From contig BCKT01000007.1 of assembly GCA_003116875.1 (NCBI GenBank), forward strand, positions 918,365-982,364: a stretch of DNA of 64,000 nucleotides. Reading direction: 5' to 3'. This document shows, one piece after another, positions 1-8,973 of this stretch (its first letter is position 1; each line of letters opens with the position of its first letter). The position numbers and the translations under genes are program-made. The notes below the pieces were generated by a model that was given only the letters and a program-made list of their open reading frames with translations, did no database searches and was not told the origin of the DNA. The DNA comes from Takashimella koratensis (Eukaryota; Basidiomycota; Tremellomycetes; Trichosporonales; Tetragoniomycetaceae).

Positions 1-990
1 GCTGAAAGCGTCTCCAGCAGACAGGGCAACGAGGTGGGTCAAGCTGTACAACTCCCAAGCAGATTTCAAGAAGAATTTGAGCGACTGTATGGTGCGTCTG
101 GCCACGGACATCGTCAAAGGGGCATTCGATGCGCTGTTGGTCGGACTCGTTAAATCTACACGAACGACAGGTGGGAAGCCTGTCAACCTGGATGAAATTT
201 CAGCCTTTATTATGGTTTTGCACTCTTCCTTCAGTGATTGATAGACACTGACGTTGTATTGTCGCACCAAGTCGACCGAGTTGGAAACCGTCATACAGTC
301 CCACAGCAGATCTCCCATGCGGGAGATATGACCTTGGTATTCACGATGGATATCAAGCTGCCACCAGGGCTCCCAATTGACTTGATTCCCCCTATCATAG
401 ATACATTCCAAGAATGGCGCCCTGGCGAGGCTCTTCTCGTCCGCAAGTAACGCGGTCATCAAGTAGTCGAACTGGGCTACAGGATCGTCCCTTCGAGAAG
501 CGGTCACCGTGATTTTAAACGCCGCTCCAGATAAGCCCAATGATCGTGCTGATACAAGGGCATTGGCCACGGTTCTGACATCCTGAACCTCAGCAACGTC
601 CATCATCTGGTTGTTGAGGTTTTTTTGTGTCGCTTCGAGTAGAAGCGCCAAGCCTGCGGCGTCCGGTTCTCCGAACATCAAAGTCTGGAATTCCTCCGAT
701 CTGGAATTGGGCGCGGGTGGCTGTCCCATATCCGCCCATCCTTGTCTCTCTGCCATACCTCTGATTAGGCCAGAGGCTCGAAAGAGTAGGTGAACGGGGA
801 AATGAAAGTATACCCCATTATTGGACCTGACCAGAGTTGGGATCTCTTTGTTACTCCATCGGGGATGAAGGTTTGTGCTGGCAACTCCATCGTAGGGAAT
901 GAGGGCTGAAAAGGGAAGGAAGTCAGAATGATTGAGACGACTGATCTGTGAAAGCAAGTGCCTCAACTTACAGATGATTCTTGGGGCCAT
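1..990 (-). CDS. BTB/POZ-like protein with paired CxxC tail, copy A (3' end beyond window)
   Basis: First member of the array; its 3' end lies past position 1. The ATG at 990 opens a 19-nt exon, followed by a phase-1 intron (971-906, branch CTGAC, acceptor TTTTCAG). Exon 2 carries the family start (NLHPRWS) and a divergent BTB-like core (GVYFHFPVHLLFRAS). Read straight through, the frame stays open to the window edge without any family tail. Splicing a phase-0 intron at 252-188 (donor GTCAGT, acceptor ATCCAG) after DLVRQYN instead gives a tail with TCRSC, then 43 residues, then CPVC. This matches copies B, C, F and G, so I prefer the spliced model. BTB domains usually mediate dimerisation or Cullin-3 substrate recruitment, and paired CxxC motifs usually bind zinc; a role here is inference. 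Confidence 0.65.
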   Translation of the reverse strand, partial: MAPRIICKLRHLLSQISRLNHSDFLPFSALIPYDGVASTNLHPRWSNKEIPTLVRSNNGVYFHFPVHLLFRASGLIRGMAERQGWADMGQPPAPNSRSEEFQTLMFGEPDAAGLALLLEATQKNLNNQMMDVAEVQDVRTVANALVSARSLGLSGAAFKITVTASRRDDPVAQFDYLMTALLADEKSLARAPFLECIYDRGNQVNWEPWWQLDIHREYQGHISRMGDLLWDCMTVSNSVDLVRQYNVSVYQSLKEECKTIIKAEISSRLTGFPPVVRVDLTSPTNSASNAPLTMSVARRTIQSLKFFLKSAWELYSLTHLVALSAGDAFS

Positions 991-1061
991 TTTTAGCTAT
1001 TCAGATTGTGGTCTGCTGACAGTGGTTGATAGCGAAGAGGATTCAAAGCTTGGGAAGGAAG

Positions 1062-1080
1062 GAGAGAGAGAGAGAGAGAG
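1062..1080. repeat. (GA)n microsatellite
   Basis: Perfect GA dinucleotide run of 19 nt, located 72-90 nt upstream of the start codon of copy A. On the coding strand it is a CT tract, common in fungal 5' flanks. Confidence 0.9.
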
Positions 1081-1121
1081 CGATGGTGTAACAAGCGAAA
1101 TTCGCCGTGATCATGCTTTGC

Positions 1122-1129
1122 TTTTTATA
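1122..1129 (-). promoter_or_regulatory. Possible TATA element of copy A
   Basis: TATAAAAA on the minus strand about 130 nt upstream of the ATG at 990. It is seen by motif only and transcription start is unknown. Confidence 0.25.
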
Positions 1130-1483
1130 ATCTCATGGCAGCACATCTTCCAGATACAGTTAGTAGGGGAGAGTAGGGGACGTGGGCACTCGCTCAATAG
1201 GGAGTGGGAACCTGGAATCACAAGTTGGGGCAAATTAAGTTGCCGAGCCAAACTGAAATTGGCAATGAACTTAGGGAAAACGATGGTTCATTTGGTATCG
1301 GAACGGTTAAACCATACATCTTTACTCATTAAGGACACTGCAAGCTGCACGATTGACAAGTAACAGAAGACTACGGGATGAGGAACGGCAATGCTTTGGT
1401 TCAACCTGAGATCCATGATTTGACAACCAAAAACGAAACGTGAAGAAATTGGTTCAAATACACGCTCTCGCCAGACATTTCAA

Positions 1484-2613
1484 TCATGAACCGCGAAGTT
1501 TCCAGCGACGTGTTGAACCGAGGCAATCTACCAACGGGATAGTACGGATGGTGGAGTCAACTCTTTTGCAGATGAAACAACAATGTTGTTGCTCGTCCGA
1601 AAAAGCAGAATCTTCGAAGAGGTGGGAATAAAGGATTGGGCCGACATGAGACGACCACATAAAGAGTGACCCTAGGCATTGATTGCAGGTTGTCACCATC
1701 ACGCGGTGAGGAATCTGATTACAGCATAGTCAGAGGAGTTTGACGAGGCATAAGCTCAAACACACTCACGTTGTAGATATGAATCACATCCCTCAGTTTT
1801 TTGGGCACGTACCCCGCCTGCTTGACTCGAGTAAGAAGTTCCAACATCTTTCTTGCTACTGGGTATTCTGTATCCGTGATGAGCGTCCAAGCTTGGTTGA
1901 TCACCGGCGACAGCCCCGTTCGGGGGTCCAGGCAGTCCCTGAATGCGCTTTCAATCAGGCTAGGTTCGACCGCTACGCTCGCCAGGATAAATCTTCTCCA
2001 CGGGTCTTGTTTTGGCCCTTGTTCATAGGGCTGGATGATTGCGCAGGCGACCTGGCGCATATCGTATGTTTTGCAAATTGAAAGCGCCTCTAACTCGGTT
2101 TGGAGGGGAGGAGGCGGAGGTGGAGGAAGACGGTTCACAGGTTGATCGAAGGAAGTGTCGAGTTCAACCAGGCGGTGAAAGACAAAGCTGAGTCCAGATG
2201 CGGTAGCGTTTGGCAGCGGAAGCAGTGGTCCGAGTGATTCAGCGGTCCGAGAGTGTCCATGACTGGGCATGGTGGACAATGAGAGGCTGTTAAAGTCAAT
2301 CATCTCTTCAAAGACTGGCGAGTACTTGGCGAAGAGGGCAAGTGGGAAGCGGAAGCAGGTTTCGTCAACGCCAGATTGGAATGTCACCGTCGAAGCAGGT
2401 GGTGGTTTCCAGTCAGGATGAAACACCCTCTCGCATGAGCCGACGACGGTTTCCATTGTCGCTGCAAGTGGGGAGTGTCAGCAGTGTTGATGAGTGGGTA
2501 GAACAAGGTGGGATTTGCAGTGGGAGCAGTGGCGAAATGAGGCGGGCTGCCCAGATCTCACCCGGAGCTGGGTACTTTTTGGCGGTGGTGGTAGGAAGAG
2601 TGGGCGGAAGCAT
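1484..2613 (-). CDS. BTB/POZ-like protein with paired CxxC tail, copy B
   Basis: Exon 1 (2613-2562) encodes MLPPTLPTTTAKKYPAP and ends in phase 1. The intron 2561-2462 has donor GTGAGA, branch CTGAC and acceptor TTGCAG. Exon 2 has the family signature FHPDW, then CFRFPLALFAKYSPVFEEM, then a proline run before the helical half. A phase-0 intron (1769-1715, GTGAGT/ATCAG) follows IHIYN. The last exon carries CNQC, 32 residues including GPILYSHLF, then CFIC, and stops at 1484. Residues between the CxxC pairs resemble copy F. An internal ATG at 2456 is an alternative start, but the intron phase shared with its neighbours favours 2613. Likely an adaptor-type protein; substrate unknown. Confidence 0.65.
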
Positions 2614-3009
2614 GGGAAGATAGGAGGGGAGAGGGAGAGATGAATAAATATGAAGCGTGGATTTGATCCAGCGGCAAAGAGAACGAGTGAGAGGGGTCCT
2701 TTGGACCAGCTGCGGTCATAGGGAGTGATCAGCGATGTGTATGAGGCGTGGTATAAGCACCCTTTGTGCATGCCGCTGCACCGCCATGTACACCTAAATC
2801 ATAAACCAACAAGACCGACAAAGTCTTGAGAAGAGTTTGAGAAGAGTCAAGGAGAGTCGAGATACACCAACGGCCTCGATAGAGAACATAAGAAAGAATC
2901 CTTTGCTGCATCTTGAACGCGTCCACCTCAAGATCTCCAGTCATGAACACAGGATCCTCGTCGCGCTCCGTATGCTAAGCACCCTGGACAAGAGTGCTGG
3001 AGCCGTTCC
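2614..3009. other. Intergenic: 5' flank of copy B, 3' flank of copy C
   Basis: No gene recognised. The sequence holds several short overlapping ORFs without splice signals, and no repeat beyond base-composition bias. Confidence 0.45.
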
Positions 3010-4205
3010 TCAGTGGATCTCTTCCAGCATCGTTCCGATGCGAGCCCCACGCGTTTGTTCGACAAAGTGCCTCCCGCCGAGAAGTATCCACAACTTGAGG
3101 CTGGTAGTCTCAGTGAACAGCTCAATCCGCGAATCGCAGGTGCAGCAGCCATTGGTTTCGGACGCTGATGGAGTGCTGGAAAGTGCCTGAACCTCCGAGG
3201 CGTGGTCGTACAGGACCCCGGCAATGACGACGTTGAGATTCTGGGGTTGAGGGCATCCTCGACAGACTGGAAATAAGGCAGTCTAGAGTGTCATAGTCAG
3301 CTTGCGGCACAGACTTACTGGAGGAGATTGTGCTGACTTGCCTTGTATTCGTCGACGAGATCAGCAAAGTCCTCGTTACAATTGCACTTTGCGAGCTGGT
3401 CGAGAAGAGTAAACTTGTGCTCAATCTTGAGCGCGAGGTGTTGTGAGATCCGTAGCCACTTTCTGTAATCGGCTTTGAACCTAGGCCAAGAGGACAAAGC
3501 ATCGACGAACGATTTTTTCGCCATGATGGCCTTGTCGGCAAAATGAGCCATAGTGAAGAAAGGGAGCGGGCTGGATTTCTGAGATTGGGAGCTGCGGATC
3601 TCTTGGAGAGCGGAAAAGACCGTTTCTGCCCGAAATTGGGAATCATAGCTGTACTTGAGCGGGAAGAAGGGGCTTCCTGCCTCGGGTTGGGGGTCCACCT
3701 CAGCTCGAGGATAGTGGCTGTATCGGAAGGGGGAGAGGAGCTTGTCCACAACACCAGGCATCTCGAACGCGGTCGCGACTTGAAGCGCGATGGCTGTCGT
3801 TTCCAGCCCGGGAGGTGGGTTGAGGTGGCGCCAGTCCCGAGTGTCAAGGTGGCGGATCGTTCGAAAGATCAGGGCAAGGCCGTGGCTGGTTGAGTTGGCG
3901 ATGACGATGGGACGGTGTCTCTGAGCGTGTACCGTGCTGGTGGGAGTGTCGACCGCCCCAAGCATCTCAGTGAAGACAACGGAGTACTTCGCAAGGAGTG
4001 GTAGAGGGAAGCGGAAGTAGATGTTATCCTCAGACTGAAACAGTGTTTCCTTCCGAGGCGAACCCCAGTCAGGGTGCATGACGAGTTCTGAGGAGACTGT
4101 CCCTGAAGAGTCAGAGTTGGTCGCTAGCAAGACATCAGTCCTCGAGTTAGAGTGACACCATTAAAGATGATCATGTTCTAACTCACCAGAGTTTGCTGAG
4201 CCCAT
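3010..4205 (-). CDS. BTB/POZ-like protein with paired CxxC tail, copy C
   Basis: Three-exon model. Exon 1 is 19 nt (4205-4187, MGSANS) and ends in phase 1. Intron 4186-4124 uses donor GTGAGT and acceptor TTGCTAG. Exon 2 gives MHPDW, FQSEDNIYFRFPLPLLAKYS and the helical region, ending DLVDEYK. The last intron (3341-3283) starts with GC (GCAAGT), has branch CTGAC and ends CTCTAG. Only this splice gives a tail matching the family: PVCRGC, 35 residues with AGVLYDH, CCTC, then SLKLWILLGG, which copy F also has. The stop is at 3010. Ignoring the GC donor leaves an ORF ending soon after DEYK, which would hide the tail. Function unknown. Confidence 0.7.
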
Positions 4206-4767
4206 GTTGGATCCAGAATGAGCGTTGGGTGAAAGCGCAGTGGATGGCAAGCATGAACGAGCACCGGGAGAGTGAGAGAAGATCAAAGAGAGAGAGAAAG
4301 AGAGAGAGCAGGGGAAATGAGACAATGAGAGGGACAACGTGGTTGGATAGGAGTGGAGTGGAGAGGAGTGGTCGAAGGCCAGAGGGTAAGTTTGGAATAT
4401 CAGAAATGAGCACAGATGATGTGCTCGCGTGAGGGGTGAGCATTGTCAAGCAATACCGCGCTTCTACATGCTTTGTACTTGACCCCTACTTGCCATGCGC
4501 ACCTCCTTTGATACATCAGAAGGCATGCTTTGTCGCAAAAGTTGTTGTTGCCTTTTCACTCTCACAATTTTTCGGAGTTCTTGTTGCCTTTTCGTTCACC
4601 CAAGCCAATGTCCCCTCGTCCGAGCATGCAAAGTTTATACGACCTTTCCTCATGGGTACTCATGGGTCGAGGATGGATCTCAACCTTATCATCTAATGGT
4701 GTCTCGTCACGAGCCATTCTCGTCCTCTCTCGAACCCACAATGTTGCCACAAAGATATTTCACATCT
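4206..4767. other. Intergenic: 5' flank of copy C, 3' flank of copy D
   Basis: Purine-rich GA blocks lie at about 4280-4320 and GGAGTG-like imperfect repeats at about 4345-4375. I searched the minus strand downstream of copy D for a CxxC exon and found none. No other gene seen. Confidence 0.5.
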
Positions 4768-5663
4768 TCAGTAGGTGAAACTGACGTCGGGGTTCAAGCG
4801 TTGAGCTATCTGCTCCCAGCGCTCCAGCTCATCAAAGCTATACGACGGCTCCTCAACGATCTGACAGAATGCCGCTTTCGAGATATCTCGCTTTCCACCC
4901 AGCCTAGCCAGAACGTAGAGTTTATAGATGTTCCCGCTGTCATCGGGGTCGTCCGACATGGCGAGGAGCTGGTCGATGACCTGAGGCATTCCCAACGCGT
5001 AGGCATCACGAATGGCTCGTGTGACCAGTTCAAAACCCCCCCTGAGAACTACATCGTGACCGTTCTCGATAGTTTCGATAACGTCCAAGATGAGCCCGAA
5101 AGACATGGCGCTAATATTCAAGAAGTTTGGAATTATGGAGCACTGCACCGGTTCTTCCGAAGTGGGGGTACCATCTATGTCCATTGGTGGGTAACGTCGA
5201 CCAAACTCGGCGGAGTATCTGGCGAGGACGTCCAACGGGTATCGGAAGTAGACGTTGTCCTCTGTCCGCCAAAGAGTTGCCGAGTGGAGGAGGGACCACT
5301 TGGGATGGCAGACAGCGTTAAGATCGGGAATGGTGGGCGCTACAAAGTGGTCGTCAGGACCGTACGCGCTGATTTGAGAGCAGGAGAGAGGTGGGAGGGG
5401 TATCGCGGACAATGTCAAGCAAAGACATGGAACGGAAGCAAAGGGGTTGAGCCTGACCTACCACTTCCTGTGATAGTTGACTGCGCTTTTCCAACGTTTA
5501 GAGCCTCTTGTTGGTAGGCCAAGTGCTGTGTCCAGACATCCGCGTTTGAAGATTCGAAGCACTGCGGCAAGGAGTGAAAAGTTTGAAGGGACGACGATGC
5601 GTCAGCCATAGGTTCCGAGCCATAATCGGTTTCGGAGGGTGCAGAGGAACTCGGCGAGGACAT
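4768..5663 (-). CDS. BTB/POZ-like protein lacking the CxxC tail, copy D
   Basis: Exon 1 runs 5663-5462 (serine-rich, starts MSSPSSSAPSETDYG) and ends in phase 1. The intron 5461-5340 has donor GTAGGT, branch CCTGAC and acceptor TTTGTAG, keeping the phase seen in copies A, B, C, F and G. Exon 2 carries VCHPKW, then NVYFRYPLDVLARYSAEF, then the helical region, and ends at a TGA after LNPDVSFTY. That is upstream of the usual DLVxxYK joint, so the CxxC exon is missing. The 330 bp downstream contains no CxxC-coding exon. It is either a tail-less paralogue or a 3'-truncated gene. If translated, it would keep the BTB-like half without the presumed zinc module. Confidence 0.6.
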
Positions 5664-5766
5664 GTTGTGGTGGTGAATGAACGGTTGTTGTCGATTCGAT
5701 GCAATGATAGGTGAGAGGGGAATATGGATGCTGAGGTGTTAGTTTTGAACGACACGCGTATGCTCG

Positions 5767-5960
5767 TCACGTCTTACGCCGACCTTGTATCAAACCTAAG
5801 TAGAGTTCGAAGCTTAACTTTGTCCTTCGTAAGTCAGTCATTGGCGCGAAGACGCTGGAGTACCATGCCAAAAGGCGCAATGAAAAGCGAAAACAGATGC
5901 CGTCGCCGGATTGGACAAGAGCGAGGTGGTCCGGTCCAGACGAATCTGGATGGAAGATAT
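5767..5960 (-). pseudogene. Relic of a BTB-like family member, copy E
   Basis: A minus-strand open stretch contains the family core from about 5955 to 5833: HPDSSGPDHLALVQSGDG, then CFRFSLRLLAWYSSVF. It matches the start of copy F (HPDWSGPAHLDLFQSGDD) closely. After about 40 residues similarity stops and the frame ends at 5767. There is no helical region or tail, and no convincing first exon; upstream codons are hydrophobic and unlike the family. It lies between D and F in the same orientation, so it is most simply a decayed tandem copy. Confidence 0.6.
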
Positions 5961-6344
5961 AAAAGAAGAGTAGAATGGATTTGAAGGGGACATATTGATT
6001 CGGTGAGAAACATGACGCGATCAAAGGAAGGTGGTCACTCAAAACCGGCAGTGTACTGTACACCGGGGAAAGCAGGAAGAATGAAAAGGTCCGCACGATG
6101 ACTAGCAATGCTTCAACGGTATCGATTATCCCCAATTTCACTGACTGAATGCGCGATGACAGACGCTGAGAGTCATTGGCCACATTCAAATAGGAGTGTA
6201 TAAAACAGTATCTGATAGTGTTTCGACTTCGTAACGACGTCTTTGCGTAACGACGTCTCTGCTCAAAATACGACGTTCCTTCATACTATCCCTCGTCACC
6301 GCCGCTATGCTTTTCTCAATGTAGACCGTACACGTCGTCGTCGC
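5961..6344. other. Intergenic: 3' flank of copy F and sequence upstream of relic E
   Basis: No intact gene. It contains the 16-nt tandem repeat at 6230-6261. The open frame leading into relic E (up to about 6189) lacks resemblance to the family and is probably fortuitous. Confidence 0.5.
6230..6261. repeat. 16-nt tandem duplication
   Basis: Two adjacent copies of CGTAACGACGTCTNTG, differing at one position (T/C). A related TACGACGTTC follows at about 6269. Function unknown. Confidence 0.8.
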
Positions 6345-7413
6345 CTAGTTGTGATGACCGCCCAAAAGAATCCATAGCTTGAGGCTGGTACTCCCGTAAG
6401 ACGCCACTTCCTCACAAATACAGCAACGAAAGGAAGACGCTCCAGAAGCGGGATCCGAAGCGGCTAAATCGATGGCTTGAAACAAGTGGCGGTAGAGAAT
6501 GTAACCCAAATGCCAGCGAGGATGCCCGACGCAACGTTTGCAGACGCGAAGATTGGATGCCTGGGAGTGGTCATGGGTTAGCGAAAGCTGGAATATGAAG
6601 ATACTAGCTGATAGAGATGAAGTACTTGCCTTGTAAAGCTCGACGAGATCGCACAAGTATGTCTCAGACTGGCTGTCGGGATGAGCGAAATGCTTCAGAA
6701 GATTGATTTCTCGGGCGAGGTCGACCTCCAGGTGCTGCGAAATACGTAACCATTTATCGCATTGGATTTTGTCGCCCTTCTTCCCTTCAAGAAAGGAGAG
6801 AAAGATGGTTTTCGCAGTATCTTCTTCACCTATGATTCGTGACAGGAGAAAGTGGGAGAAGGGCATGTTCACGCTGTCGGCGGATCGTACAACGTTGTGA
6901 AGGATAAATTGGCCGAGGTCAAGCATGGCGAACTCATCCATGATTTTGAAGGTGTTTGCAACAGTCTCCAGCCCCGGATCGAGCAGCCGAGTGAGATTGG
7001 CATGGTTATAGGTGGGCCTGGCTCGGATCATGTGAAAAAGGAAAGACAGTCCGTCGGAAGTCGCATTTGAGAACCTAACCGCTTCCCCTCCCGAGGACAA
7101 AGATCCCTCAACCATGTCCCGAATGACTTCGGAGTACTTCGCCAGTTCGATCATCGGAAAGCGAAAGCAGACGTCGTCGCCGGATTGGAACAGGTCGAGG
7201 TGGGCAGGGCCACTCCAGTCGGGATGATAGACTCGCCTTGAGAGGTTGGTATCTCCAGCAGCTAGGGGTTTGGTCAGTTCGTTCCCTGGGGACACCAGAG
7301 GTCGACCGCAGAGGATGGAGAAGAGGACAAAGTGCTGTCGAGGTACCGAGGCATAGTGGGATCTCAGGAAGGGGGTGTGAGCAATATAGCTTACAGGGAT
7401 CGATGGATGTCAT
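6345..7413 (-). CDS. BTB/POZ-like protein with paired CxxC tail, copy F
   Basis: Best-preserved member. Exon 1 is 19 nt (7413-7395, MTSIDP) in phase 1. Intron 7394-7262 has donor GTAAGC, branch CTGACC and acceptor CCCCTAG. Exon 2 reads VYHPDWSGP, DLFQSGDDVCFRFPMIELAK, a second BTB-like element NATSDGLSFLFHMIR, then a helical region ending DLVELYK. The phase-0 last intron (6629-6561) is GC-AG: donor GCAAGT, branch CTAACC, acceptor CCCAG. The tail reads VCKRC, 35 residues containing GHPRWHLGYILYRHLF, CCIC, then SLKLWILLGGHHN and a stop at 6345. An ATG at 7295 opens a longer apparent ORF, but this lies inside intron 1 of the paralogue-supported model. Probable adaptor; partner unknown. Confidence 0.72.
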
Positions 7414-7621
7414 TGTGAGGATGGTGGTGTTGGTGGTCGAGAGACAAAAGACGGACAAGAAGGATGAGAAACAAAGTGATGATGAGGACTGATCAATCAG
7501 GGTATGGTGTACACGACCCAAAGGAAGGTAGTGCGTCATGGGCGCCCGGGGCGAACAGGGGCGAACAGGTCGACAGGAGCAACTGTCTTGAATATGATGT
7601 GCATCAAGGGAGAGTGCTACG

Positions 7622-8678
7622 CTATTGGAGTAACTCGCCTTGAGTCGGCTGCAGGCATAGGACACAGCTACGGACCGAAGAGTACGAGCCCTCAGGCCTC
7701 TGGTTCGGAACCGTATCGAGAACAGGTTGATCCCAGAGAACCTCGGCGACCTGGACACGAGCAGCCTTGATACGGTGCCACATAGTCTGAGCGCAGGCTG
7801 TACATATCATATAATCTAACTATTTCGCATCAGCCGGCGTCAGCCCCACGGGGTCCCAAAGGCTGATGTACAAACTTACCGTGTGCTTGTCGACCATATC
7901 AACCAGAGTCTGTGAAGTCCCTCTCCTGAGCTGCATCAACAGCCTGAGCTTGTCGTACAGCCTTCCTCGTTTCGTTTTAAGTACTGATTCCGCCCATGGA
8001 GACATGGCGGCCACATTTGCGGTAACGCAAAGCATGAACGCTTCCCTAGCTACTCCGTCGTCCTCCGCGGCCCCTGCGAGAGCCAACAACACGTACGGGT
8101 CGCGTCGAGGCTGGTGGATATAGTCCTGCAAGACAGCGAGACTGATATCTGGCATATCGTAAGCGTCCGCGACCTCAAGCGCGTTGGCGACGGTTCGGAG
8201 ATGGGGGAAAACTTTTCTCGATTGTCGTCGAACGCCGGATTCCAGAGCTCGGATCGTTTCGAAGACGAAGATAAGCCCCGCAGCAGTCGAGTTGGGTAGA
8301 GCAATAGCCGGCTGTTCCATATCACCCCCAGGGGAATGGAGGGACCCGTTCAGGGTGTCCGTCATCTCTGAGAAGATGGCAGAGTATTTGGCGAACAACG
8401 CGAGCGGAAATCGGAAACATACGTCGTCGCCAGATTGGAAGGTCGCAATGTCTCGAGGAGCCGACCAATCGGGGTGGTACATACGATGATCGGGAGGTAT
8501 ATCGGATGGAATAGGGTCTGAAAGTGTTAGTCATCTCCAAGAAGCGCTGCTGACAATGTATTAGGATTACCCAGCCTCATAATGATCTTTTCTAGTTCGT
8601 GCCCGCCAACTCAGTGAGCGGTGCCAACTTACTGGGGTGAGGACGAGGTACCCCCGAAAGAACCGGCTTGGAGCGCAT
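7622..8678 (-). CDS. BTB/POZ-like protein with paired CxxC tail, copy G
   Basis: Four-exon model. Exon 1 (8678-8633) starts MRSKPVLSGVPRPHP. Exon 2 is a 21-nt microexon (8591-8571). Exon 3 starts at 8517 after an intron with branch CTAAC and acceptor TTTCAG. All first-half introns are phase 1. Exon 3 has MYHPDWSAPRDIATFQSGDD, CFRFPLALFAKYSAIFSEM and NSTAAGLIFVFETIR, ending MVDKHT. A phase-0 intron (7879-7820, GTAAGT/AAATAG) precedes the tail: ICTAC, 42 residues, then CVLC, stop at 7622. This is the 5'-most copy in transcription order. The tail spacing is longer than in copies C and F. Function unknown. Confidence 0.7.
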
Positions 8679-8973
8679 GTTAGCGTGAGTAAGTGGGGTG
8701 AAGAAGTCAAAGAAAACGAAAAACGAGGGTGAAGAAAAGAGACCTAGGCGCGGTCAATGGCTGAGGCGAGCCAAGATTGACCTGCCTCGCTCGAGTTTTC
8801 CAATCTTCCGCGCCTCCCATTTTCGTTTCAGACCACGCCACGTTCAGCGTTTCACCCAGTCAAGATAAATTTCATCGTTGTTTCGTACGTATCAAGATAA
8901 TATCGTTCTCTTCCAGATCCGCATACCTCCCACGGCCTCCCTTCTCTAGCTGTCCACAGTCTCCATACTGGAC

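Larger units (their letters stand above)
991..1483. other. Intergenic: 5' flank of copy A, 3' flank of copy B
   Basis: No gene seen. It contains a (GA)n run at 1062-1080 and an A/T-rich TATAAAAA element (minus strand) near 1122-1129, about 130 nt upstream of the ATG of copy A. The small ORFs here show no splice logic or recognisable protein. Confidence 0.5.

Noticed and set aside
1..252. Straight read-through of copy A into the window edge as its C-terminus
   Set aside because: It gives no family resemblance, whereas splicing at GTCAGT (252) and ATCCAG (188) yields the paired CxxC tail in the same phase as its paralogues.
3122..3330. Copy C splice using GTAAGT at about 3318
   Set aside because: It leads to a frame lacking CxxC and SLKLWILLGG; the GC donor at 3341 restores both.
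4680..4760. Possible tRNA B-box (GGTTCGAG) on the minus strand
   Set aside because: The B-box ends GAG rather than the required CC, and no A-box or acceptor stem is in range.
4495..5517. 340-codon plus-strand ORF over copy D
   Set aside because: It spans the coding strand and intron of copy D in reverse; no conserved motif of its own.
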